Below, piece by piece: positions 1-5,000 of a stretch of DNA of 5,458 nt. The DNA is from Planctomycetales bacterium. Its GTDB lineage: Bacteria; 4484-113; JAFGCY01. The stretch's first letter is position 1; each line of letters opens with the position of its first letter. A program made the position numbers and the translations under genes. The notes under the pieces were generated by a model. It made no database searches, was not told where the DNA came from, and saw only the letters and a program-made list of their open reading frames with translations. The stretch is from positions 1 through 5,458 of the forward strand of contig JAHEFU010000004.1 of assembly GCA_024645305.1 (NCBI GenBank), read 5' to 3'.

Positions 1-4
1 CAAA

Positions 5-9
5 AGGAG
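5..9 (+). promoter_or_regulatory. Ribosome binding site of pyrC
   Basis: AGGAG lies three bases before the ATG at 13. The spacing is short but the match is good, and it supports that ATG as the start. The reading frame is open back to base 1, so a start outside the window cannot be strictly excluded. Confidence 0.6.
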
Positions 10-12
10 CAC

Positions 13-1461
13 ATGAAGCACAGGGATACCCTGATCCACGGCGCGAAGATCTTCGACGGCACGCAGATGGCCGGCAGCGGCGACGTTCTCATCCGGGAGG
101 GCCGCATCCACAGCCTGGCGGAGGCCGGGATCTTTGACCCAAGTACCTTCGAAGGCCGCGTGGTGCAGGCTGACGGCCTGCTGCTGAGCCCCGGCTTCAC
201 GGACCTGCACTGCCACCTGCGCGACCCCGGCCAGACCTGGAAGGAAGACATCCGCACAGGCACGGCTGCGGCAGCGGCGGGCGGCTATACGACGGTCGTC
301 TGCATGCCCAACACGGACCCGCCGGTGGACCGCGGCCCTGTGGCGGACTACATCCGCGACCGTGCTGAGCGCGTGGGCTTCTGCCGCGTCTCCCCCTCTG
401 GCTGCCTGAGCCTCAACCGCCGCGGCGAAGCCCTGGCGGACCTTGCTGCACTCTACGGCGCGGGGGTCCGCATCTACACGGATGACGGCAGTGACACCCT
501 CAGAAGCGATGTCTTCATGCACGCCTTCGAATTCCTCTCCATGCTGCCCGGCAGTCGCGCCCTGATCCACACTGAAGTGATGGAGCTGGCGCGCGGGGTG
601 ATGCACGAGGGCCTGGTGAGTTCGCTGCTCGGCCACAGCGGGATTGACTACCTCTCGGAGGACCTCGGCACGGCCCGCACGGTGCTGATGGCGATCCAGA
701 CCGGGATGGCGGTACAGATCACGCACATGGCCAGCCGCGGGGCACTCGAGCTCGTACGCTTCGGCAAGGCGCGCGAGCAGCAGGAAGGCATGCCCGGCCT
801 CGTGACCTGCGACGTGACGCATAACCACCTGCTGTTGACGGACAGCGCCATCGGGAAATACGGCACGATGGCCAAGATCAACCCGCCCCTGCGCGAGGAG
901 CGCGACCGCCAGGCCCTGCTGGCGGGGATTGCCGACGGCACGATCGACGCCCTGGTGACTGACCATGCACCACATACCCTTGACGAAAAGAGTGTCGAGC
1001 TGAACCTGGCACCCTTCGGCTTCAGCGGTTTCGAAACCAGCTTCGGCCTGCTCAACCGGCACGTGGTTGGCAGCAGCACCACGGCCGGCGAAATCACGCT
1101 GGAGCAGGTGCTGCGCCTGATGACCAGCGGCCCGGCGGATATCCTGAACGGCCGCCGCGAAGGCTGGCGACGCGGCCGCATCCCGCAGATGACAACGGAG
1201 GCCATGCGCGACTTCATCCCGCGGGAGGTCAGCTTCAGCGGTGGACGGATCGCCGAGGGTGAACCGGCCGATGTGGTGCTGCTGGATCCGCAGGCCAGCT
1301 GGCAGGTTGATCCGCAGCAGTTCGTCAGCAAGGGGAAGAACACCCCCTTCACCGGCTGGGACTGCCGGGGCCGCGCCCTGCTGACAATCTGCGGCGGGCG
1401 CGTGACGCATTCACGCATTGACGGCATCGAGCGCGAGGAAGCGGGCCATGGCACTGCTTGA
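13..1461 (+). CDS. pyrC: Dihydroorotase, class I type (PyrC)
   Basis: Zinc-dependent cytosolic amidohydrolase that interconverts N-carbamoyl-L-aspartate and L-dihydroorotate, the third step of de novo pyrimidine synthesis. All expected metal ligands are visible: the HxH pair at His66/His68 in DLHCHLRDPG, the bridging Asp in TDDG (157-158), His186 (LIHTE), His238 (ITHMAS) and the catalytic Asp317 in TDHAPH. Arg70 and Asn100 (MPNT) fit substrate binding. KINPPLR (288-294) and the C-terminal GKNTPFTGW (441-449) are family signatures. The protein is therefore probably active, not a metal-less PyrC-like partner of aspartate carbamoyltransferase. At 482 residues it is longer than the usual roughly 425-430; most of the excess is an insert near residues 381-411, just before the C-terminal beta domain. 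The usual EVTPHHL segment reads DVTHNHL (267-273). An antisense reading frame over the 3' half has no support. A relative such as allantoinase or hydantoinase is less likely given HLRDPG and NPPLR. Confidence 0.95.
   Translation: MKHRDTLIHGAKIFDGTQMAGSGDVLIREGRIHSLAEAGIFDPSTFEGRVVQADGLLLSPGFTDLHCHLRDPGQTWKEDIRTGTAAAAAGGYTTVVCMPNTDPPVDRGPVADYIRDRAERVGFCRVSPSGCLSLNRRGEALADLAALYGAGVRIYTDDGSDTLRSDVFMHAFEFLSMLPGSRALIHTEVMELARGVMHEGLVSSLLGHSGIDYLSEDLGTARTVLMAIQTGMAVQITHMASRGALELVRFGKAREQQEGMPGLVTCDVTHNHLLLTDSAIGKYGTMAKINPPLREERDRQALLAGIADGTIDALVTDHAPHTLDEKSVELNLAPFGFSGFETSFGLLNRHVVGSSTTAGEITLEQVLRLMTSGPADILNGRREGWRRGRIPQMTTEAMRDFIPREVSFSGGRIAEGEPADVVLLDPQASWQVDPQQFVSKGKNTPFTGWDCRGRALLTICGGRVTHSRIDGIEREEAGHGTA
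1435..1440 (+). promoter_or_regulatory. Ribosome binding site of the 73-residue membrane protein gene
   Basis: GAGGAA ends seven bases before the ATG at 1448 and lies inside the last codons of pyrC. It decides the start: an upstream ATG at 1418 in the same frame has no comparable site and would add a ten-residue tail lying wholly inside pyrC. Confidence 0.6.
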
Positions 1462-1669
1462 TCCACAGCGCCAGCGCAAGTGGTGGCTCTTGGCCCTGTC
1501 AACACTGATCATGCTGACCTGTGCCGTGCTGTTCGGCCGCGCCATGCGCAGCGGGCTGGAAGGCCTCGACCTGATGGAATTCGTAGCCCTGAAACTGACG
1601 GTCCCGATGGGTATCGGCCTCGTGCTGCTGTTCTTCTACCTCAACAAACCCGCCAGGCGCGAGGAGTAG
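1448..1669 (+). CDS. Small protein with two predicted membrane helices, unknown function
   Basis: I do not recognise this 73-residue protein. It has a basic N-terminus (RQRKWW, residues 8-13), a hydrophobic stretch at about 12-30, a short polar loop containing GLEGLDLMEF (36-45), a second hydrophobic stretch at about 46-65, and a charged tail NKPARREE. By the positive-inside rule both ends would lie in the cytoplasm. Its ATG overlaps the 3' end of pyrC by 14 bases in another frame, with a good ribosome binding site, so it is probably translated from the pyrC transcript and may be translationally coupled. The TAG stop is the TAG of the GTAG tetranucleotide that begins the first REP repeat, so the repeat forms the exact 3' end of the gene. 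The original C-terminus may have been altered when the repeat arrived. That it is a real gene rests on the ribosome binding site, the coherent two-helix layout and the operon-like overlap. Confidence 0.72.
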   Translation: MALLDPQRQRKWWLLALSTLIMLTCAVLFGRAMRSGLEGLDLMEFVALKLTVPMGIGLVLLFFYLNKPARREE

Positions 1670-1724
1670 CGGCGGCCACCGCGCCGCCGTTGATACGCAT
1701 CGGCGCCGAACATGGCAACGGTCC
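1666..1724 (+). repeat. Decayed REP double-hairpin unit, copy 1 (59 bp)
   Basis: The left hairpin is intact: GTAG (1666-1669), arm CGGCGGC (1670-1676), six-base loop, arm GCCGCCG (1683-1689). It is followed by TTGAT, five changed bases, then CGGCGCCG. The rest aligns only loosely with the second hairpin of the full unit (about half of the final 16 bases match). Relative to the 78-bp unit it lacks 19 bp between two CCGCCG copies, the same internal deletion as in the copy at 2624-2671. The TAG of its GTAG is the stop codon of the preceding gene. Confidence 0.75.
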
Positions 1725-1737
1725 CCCACGGCATGGA

Positions 1738-1815
1738 GTAGCGGCGGCCACCGAGCCGCCGTACATGCACCCCACCGCCGTTGATCTTTATCGGCACCGG
1801 GGACGGCGCCGCTAA
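1738..1815 (+). repeat. Full REP double-hairpin unit, copy 2 (78 bp), downstream of the RAYT
   Basis: Left hairpin: GTAG (1738-1741), arm CGGCGGC (1742-1748), loop, arm GCCGCCG (1755-1761). A 30-base spacer ending in TTGATCTTTAT leads to the inverted second hairpin, CGGCACC (1792-1798), loop GGGGAC, GGCGCCG (1805-1811). The outer tetranucleotide is CTAA where the other units have CTAC. Differences from the two identical units are few: one loop base in the first hairpin, one arm base in the second, and the final base. The complement of the terminal CTA is the TAG stop of the RAYT gene. Confidence 0.9.
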
Positions 1816-2288
1816 AACGAATTCCAGCCGACCCAATGATATTCATCCACGGAATTCAGGTCCGGCCAGCGCTTCAATGGGTTATTGACAATGTAATGGG
1901 CTTTTTCGTTGAATTCCCTATCGCTGAAAATCACTCTGTCAAAAGAATCCTTTTGCCAGACACTGCCAGCCCTGCCATGCTGTCGCTGCAAGCGATTTGC
2001 GGTATAGGATTTCCAGCTATGCATTATTTTTGAGACATCTTCCTTTTCCCTGGGGAGGAATAGAGCATGTACATGGTCATTCATCACAACCCAGCAGAAC
2101 AGGTAATACCTGTCCGGATGAAAGTGATTGAGTGAATCTGCCACAAGGTCCCGTTCCGCCGGAGCCAGGTCGAATTGATTGCTGGCCAGCCGGAATGTGA
2201 TGAAGTATGCAGCACCGGCCTGTCGGTAATGGGGAGCATGATTCCTGAAAAAACGGAACTTGTCATCAGGCATGGAAAATGCTTGCAT
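1812..2288 (-). CDS. REP-associated tyrosine transposase (RAYT, Y1/HUH family)
   Basis: Single-strand DNA endonuclease/transposase related to IS200/IS605 TnpA. In this family the HUH histidines bind the metal and a tyrosine makes the 5'-phosphotyrosine link; RAYTs characterised in enterobacteria bind and cleave their own REP hairpins. Visible features of the 158-residue protein: a core strand AAYFITFRL (26-34), the HUH motif as His72-Val-His74 in VMNDHVHALF (68-77), the probable catalytic Tyr95 in HSWKSYTANRL (90-100), VWQKDSFDRVI (110-120) and YIVNNPLKRW (132-141), all typical of RAYTs. Length is normal and no frame is broken, so it looks intact. The ATG at 2288 has no clear ribosome binding site; an ATG five codons in (MPDDK) is an alternative start. 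The gene is visibly richer in A/T than its neighbours. It lies between full REP units at 1738-1815 and 2340-2417, and its stop codon falls inside the former. This arrangement makes these REPs its likely substrates (inference). Confidence 0.93.
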   Translation of the reverse strand: MQAFSMPDDKFRFFRNHAPHYRQAGAAYFITFRLASNQFDLAPAERDLVADSLNHFHPDRYYLFCWVVMNDHVHALFLPREKEDVSKIMHSWKSYTANRLQRQHGRAGSVWQKDSFDRVIFSDREFNEKAHYIVNNPLKRWPDLNSVDEYHWVGWNSF

Positions 2289-2339
2289 CTGTATCCGGAC
2301 AAGTCAATGGATGTTGCCAAATTGTATATTTATTCACGA
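2289..2339 (-). other. A/T-rich leader between the RAYT start and its upstream REP unit
   Basis: This 51-base stretch is strikingly A/T-rich beside the GC-rich repeats and must hold the RAYT's own promoter if it has one. On the minus strand AATATACAAT resembles a -10 element, but a matching -35 would fall within the adjacent REP unit and I see no good one. No clear ribosome binding site is present either, which suggests weak expression. Confidence 0.35.
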
Positions 2340-2417
2340 GTAGCGGCGGCCACCGTGCCGCCGTACATGCACCCCACCGCCGTTGATCTTTATCGGCGCC
2401 GGGGACGGCGCCGCTAC
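2340..2417 (+). repeat. Full REP double-hairpin unit, copy 3 (78 bp), upstream of the RAYT
   Basis: Consensus unit. Hairpin one: GTAG (2340-2343), arm CGGCGGC (2344-2350), loop CACCGT, arm GCCGCCG (2357-2363). Then a 30-base spacer with TACATGCACCCC and TTGATCTTTAT. Inverted hairpin two: CGGCGCC (2394-2400), loop GGGGAC, GGCGCCG (2407-2413), CTAC (2414-2417). The GTAG heads point outward, giving a BIME-like pair made of two different REPs. The ends are also mutually inverted: GAGTAGCGGCG on the left pairs with CGCCGCTACTC on the right (11 bp counting two flanking bases per side). Confidence 0.93.
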
Positions 2418-2470
2418 TCGCCAATATGCAACGGGATTCGGGGGTCGGGATGGAGGCGCGCTTCTCCCGA
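2418..2470. other. Unique 53-base spacer between two identical REP units
   Basis: No gene is seen here. The right end carries a small inverted repeat, TCGGGA (2445-2450) and TCCCGA (2465-2470), which abuts the GTAG of the next unit. It may be original chromosomal sequence separating two insertions of the repeat. Confidence 0.4.
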
Positions 2471-2548
2471 GTAGCGGCGGCCACCGTGCCGCCGTACATG
2501 CACCCCACCGCCGTTGATCTTTATCGGCGCCGGGGACGGCGCCGCTAC
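2471..2548 (+). repeat. Full REP double-hairpin unit, copy 4 (78 bp)
   Basis: Identical over all 78 bases to the unit at 2340-2417, from GTAG (2471-2474) to CTAC (2545-2548). Both are preceded by CGA and followed by TC. Identity of non-coding units separated by unrelated sequence points to recent copying or gene conversion. TCAG (2549-2552) follows and joins it to the next, truncated copy. Confidence 0.93.
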
Positions 2549-2552
2549 TCAG

Positions 2553-2619
2553 CACCGAGCCGCCGTACATGCAACGTGCCGCCGCTGATCTTTATGGGCG
2601 CCGGGGACAACGCCGCTAC
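2553..2619 (+). repeat. Truncated REP unit, copy 5 (67 bp)
   Basis: It starts at the loop of hairpin one (CACCGAGCCGCCG), lacking the GTAG and the whole left arm, 11 bases in all. The spacer has several substitutions but keeps TGATCTTTAT. Hairpin two keeps the loop GGGGAC and the outer CTAC (2616-2619), but its arms (GGGCGCC and AACGCCG) are mismatched. TCAG separates it from the copies on either side, so copies 4, 5 and 6 form a tandem run. Confidence 0.85.
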
Positions 2620-2623
2620 TCAG

Positions 2624-2671
2624 CACCGTGCCGCCGTTGATCTTTATCGGCGCCGGGGACGACGCCGCTAC
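2624..2671 (+). repeat. Truncated REP unit, copy 6 (48 bp)
   Basis: It begins at the same point as copy 5 (CACCG after CTACTCAG). It also lacks 19 bp between the two CCGCCG motifs, so hairpin one's right arm runs straight into TTGATCTTTAT. Hairpin two is nearly intact, with one arm mismatch (GACGCCG), and ends in CTAC at 2668-2671. That CTAC directly abuts the stop codon of the leftward gene at 2672-3427. Confidence 0.85.
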
Positions 2672-3427
2672 TCAGTCACCGCCTGAGTATTGCCCGCCGT
2701 TGTCAAAGTGAATCATCATGTCCGCAACGGGGCTGGAGTATTCCCGCAGCATATCGATGCGCTCCTCATGTCCTGAGCCCCCGGACACTTTGCTGTGCTC
2801 CTGATCCACCCAGTCCAGACTGATCGTGACATGCTCTGCCCTGCTGGCAAAGATGTACAGCCGCAGGCCGTTCAACTCAATAACCTGGGCCGCGTCAAGC
2901 ATCTGTGCAAACAGATTACGCTGCTGGTCATCACTCAGCTGTATCGGATCATTCGGATAGGGCGTGCCATCCGCAAATTTGACTTTGATCCGTTCATGAT
3001 TAGCGGGCCAGTCCCGCCAGCCATGTTCCCTGAATGTTGCATCCAGTTCGGGGGGCATGGCCCACAGCAGGATACTGTAATCATCAAGGGTACTGAAATC
3101 ACCGACACCTTTCTGACCAGCAACAGGCATGGACTTTGTGCTGGCAACAGATCCAGCCTGGATAGCCATTTCGTTTTCTCCGACCAGCTTGCCTGCGTCG
3201 TCAAACAGAGTAAGTTTCAGTAGCCAGGTGCCGTCTCCGTGTCTGATTGATTGCTGGATGGCTTCATCCGCCTGCTTCCACCACTGGCGGGCCAGCATCT
3301 GCTCCATCTCCTCCGGGCTGACCTTGCGGAACTCACCCGGCGGACGCGCTGTTTCCTGGGCTGCCGCCATTGCCGCCAGGCCAAGCAGCATCGCGGTTGC
3401 CATAATCAGAATGCCTGTCAGTTTCAT
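2672..3427 (-). CDS. Exported protein of the tandem family, member A (unknown function)
   Basis: I do not recognise this 251-residue protein. It opens with a Sec signal peptide: basic MK, a hydrophobic run at 4-22, and a probable signal peptidase I site after AAA (23), before QETARPP. There is no lipobox and no other membrane segment, so it should be periplasmic or secreted. It shares a layout with its upstream neighbours: ILLWAMPPELDATF at 119-132, LSDDQQRNLFAQML (164-177), then the signature VIELNGLRLYIFAS (182-195) followed by VTISLDWVD (200-208), and a C-terminal GGQYSGG (244-250). It resembles member B most, which has WAMPESLEEAF, VVLDGICLYIYAP and GGQWAGG. A GAGGGA ribosome binding site (3432-3437) stands four bases before the ATG. 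It is the last gene of the operon, 27 bases after member B, and its TGA stop touches the GTAG edge of the last repeat. Confidence 0.8.
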   Translation of the reverse strand: MKLTGILIMATAMLLGLAAMAAAQETARPPGEFRKVSPEEMEQMLARQWWKQADEAIQQSIRHGDGTWLLKLTLFDDAGKLVGENEMAIQAGSVASTKSMPVAGQKGVGDFSTLDDYSILLWAMPPELDATFREHGWRDWPANHERIKVKFADGTPYPNDPIQLSDDQQRNLFAQMLDAAQVIELNGLRLYIFASRAEHVTISLDWVDQEHSKVSGGSGHEERIDMLREYSSPVADMMIHFDNGGQYSGGD

Positions 3428-3454
3428 GCTGTCCCTCGCTTTACCCTCAGTAAT

Positions 3455-4210
3455 TTATCCCTCGCCACCGGCCCACTGGCCACCCTTGGCAGGGTAGATC
3501 GTCAGTGCGGTGGTCGTCGTGAATCCCTTCTGGTACTCCAGCCCGGCCGCCTGCTCCGCGGCCAGTTCCGCCTCCGAGCGGTAGAACTCCGGTGGGCGGA
3601 CCGGCTGCTCCTTGTCCCGCCAGCCTAGCCGGATCTCAACCTGCTGCATCTCCGGGGCATAGATGTACAGGCAGATGCCATCCAGCACCACACGGCGTGA
3701 TCCGGCCAGCAGCTCATGGAACAGTGCCAGCTGCTGAGCCTCATCCAGCGGTGGAATGCCGGTCGCATGCAGCCTGTCCCTGTACTTCTGCAGGTCATGC
3801 GGCAGGAAGTCCGGCAGGTCGAGCTGCCCGTGCTGCAGGAAAGCCTCTTCCAGAGATTCGGGCATGGCCCAGCTCACGAAGCGGAATCGTGGCAGGCCAT
3901 TGTCATCAAGTGCTGCCTGGTCGCCGTCCAGCCAGAGACTGTGCGCCCAGCTGCAGTGACCGGTGCTGACAGTCGGCATCACACGGCTCCGGTTTCCGGC
4001 GGCATCCTGGTACACCAGGCTGGCCTGCCAGTAGACACTGTCCAGGCCGGGCATGGCAGTCGGCGCAGTGCCGCTTTCCTCCATCCAGCGGGATCCGCCC
4101 CAGCTGCCTTCGTCTGCGATGTAGCTCCTGTCCCATTGCGCCTGTGCCATGCTCACAGGGACCAGCACCGCCAGCAACATCGCCACTGTCAATGTGTACT
4201 TTCGAATCAT
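3455..4210 (-). CDS. Exported protein of the tandem family, member B (unknown function)
   Basis: I chose the ATG at 4210, giving 251 residues. It is one base after the stop of member C, has GGGGGA (4216-4221) as ribosome binding site, and begins a good signal peptide (MIRKY, hydrophobic 6-20, cleavage probably after AQA at 24). The longer in-frame start at 4255 would place 15 residues before the signal peptide and inside member C. Shared features: RFVSWAMPESLEEAF (110-124), LDEAQQLALFHELLA (155-169), VVLDGICLYIYAPEMQQ (174-190), VEIRLGWRD (191-199) and GGQWAGGEG (243-251). It differs from member A by a tryptophan-rich, acidic N-terminal region (GSWGGSRWMEE, 35-45) and two cysteines after the signal peptide (86 and 180). 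Probably periplasmic or secreted. The family is unknown to me; the alternating hydrophobic pattern suggests a beta-rich fold (inference). Confidence 0.8.
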   Translation of the reverse strand: MIRKYTLTVAMLLAVLVPVSMAQAQWDRSYIADEGSWGGSRWMEESGTAPTAMPGLDSVYWQASLVYQDAAGNRSRVMPTVSTGHCSWAHSLWLDGDQAALDDNGLPRFRFVSWAMPESLEEAFLQHGQLDLPDFLPHDLQKYRDRLHATGIPPLDEAQQLALFHELLAGSRRVVLDGICLYIYAPEMQQVEIRLGWRDKEQPVRPPEFYRSEAELAAEQAAGLEYQKGFTTTTALTIYPAKGGQWAGGEG

Positions 4211-4211
4211 T

Positions 4212-5000
4212 TCATTCCCCCGCTGTCCAGTAGTCGTCCGGCACCTGCTCACCATCCGCCGTGATGAAGCCGAGGTCCATGCCGTTCGTGAACAGCACGA
4301 TGTCGGCGATATGACTCGGCGTTTCCAGCTTGCTCAGTTCAAAGGGGATATCCTCAGCCTTGAGCACATCCTCGTCATCACGGAACACGCCGTTGATGAT
4401 GTGCTGGTAATCCACTTTGTCAACGCTCAGGTCGATGCGGGGATAGCCCGGGGCGTAGATGAAGATGTGCAGTTCGTCCACGGTGATTTCCTGCGAGTTG
4501 GCCAGCAGCAGCTCCCGCCGTCCGTTGTCATTGGCGAAGTCCGGCTCCACCGTGACACCGTCGCGCGGGCCCGTGGCATCCGCCGGACTGCTCATGAGCG
4601 TCTGCCCTGCAGGGTCGAAGTAGGGTCGCTCCCTGCCGCCTGCGCGCCATTCCTCCAGCTTGCTGTCCGGCACGAACCAGACCATGAATCCGTAAGCAGC
4701 AGCCATCCCGAAGCTGTCATCCTCTCGTTTGTAACCCCGCGAGCGGCTGTTCATCGCCTCGGCCACGAAACCATCCAGCACCGTGATGCTCTGTTCGCTC
4801 AGTTCTCCATCCGCAGCATGCAGCTGCATCCCAATGGTCCAGGCTTTGCGCGGCAGTTCCACGGTATAGGTCTGGTAGCCGAGATCGCCGATCCTTTCCT
4901 GCGGCTCCCGGCCCTCCAGTTCATCCTGGGCCGTTGCCAGGTTGGCAAGCATCAGCCCGCCGGCCAGCCCGGCCGTAATTGCCATCATCAGTCGCTTCAT
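4212..5000 (-). CDS. Exported protein of the tandem family, member C (unknown function)
   Basis: A 262-residue protein I do not recognise. The signal peptide starts MKRLMM, has a hydrophobic core at about 5-22 and a likely cleavage site after LATA (24), before QDELEG. Family features: AAYGFMVWFVPDSKLEEW (101-118), matching the WAMP..LE segment of A and B; the signature ITVDELHIFIYAP (172-184); IDLSVDKVD (189-197); and a C-terminal strand HIADIVLFTNGMDLGF (230-245) followed by ADGE. It is closest to the partial member D, which has LHVFVY, IEIEIDQV and LGWLDPNG. AGGAGG (5008-5013) lies seven bases before the ATG. The ATG overlaps the TGA of member D in an ATGA, and the gene ends one base before member B starts, so the three are almost certainly co-transcribed and translationally coupled. 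Confidence 0.8.
   Translation of the reverse strand: MKRLMMAITAGLAGGLMLANLATAQDELEGREPQERIGDLGYQTYTVELPRKAWTIGMQLHAADGELSEQSITVLDGFVAEAMNSRSRGYKREDDSFGMAAAYGFMVWFVPDSKLEEWRAGGRERPYFDPAGQTLMSSPADATGPRDGVTVEPDFANDNGRRELLLANSQEITVDELHIFIYAPGYPRIDLSVDKVDYQHIINGVFRDDEDVLKAEDIPFELSKLETPSHIADIVLFTNGMDLGFITADGEQVPDDYWTAGE

Noticed and set aside
648..1505. Long leftward open frame (285 codons) antisense to pyrC
   Set aside because: It is opposite a clearly conserved enzyme. Its translation is rich in Ser, Arg and Pro, typical of the complement of GC-rich codons, and shows no recognisable domain.
2445..2470. Rho-independent terminator in the 53-base spacer
   Set aside because: The inverted repeat has only six perfect pairs and no T-run on either side.
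1666..2671. CRISPR array or integron attC array
   Set aside because: Units are 78 bp with internal double hairpins, spacings vary from 4 to over 500 bases, and no cas gene or integrase is near. The GTAG heads and the RAYT fit REP/BIME elements.
1666..2671. MITE of a DDE transposon
   Set aside because: The units have inverted ends, but I see no target-site duplications, and the adjacent transposase is of the HUH single-strand type.
2175..2686. Rightward open frames with recurring peptides such as PPYMHPTAVDLYR
   Set aside because: The peptide repeat is only the translation of the palindromic DNA repeats, occurs in several frames on both strands, and is not preceded by plausible starts.
4211..4255. 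Longer start for member B at 4255
   Set aside because: It would put 15 residues before an otherwise good signal peptide and overlap member C. The ATG at 4210 has the GGGGGA site and the signal peptide.
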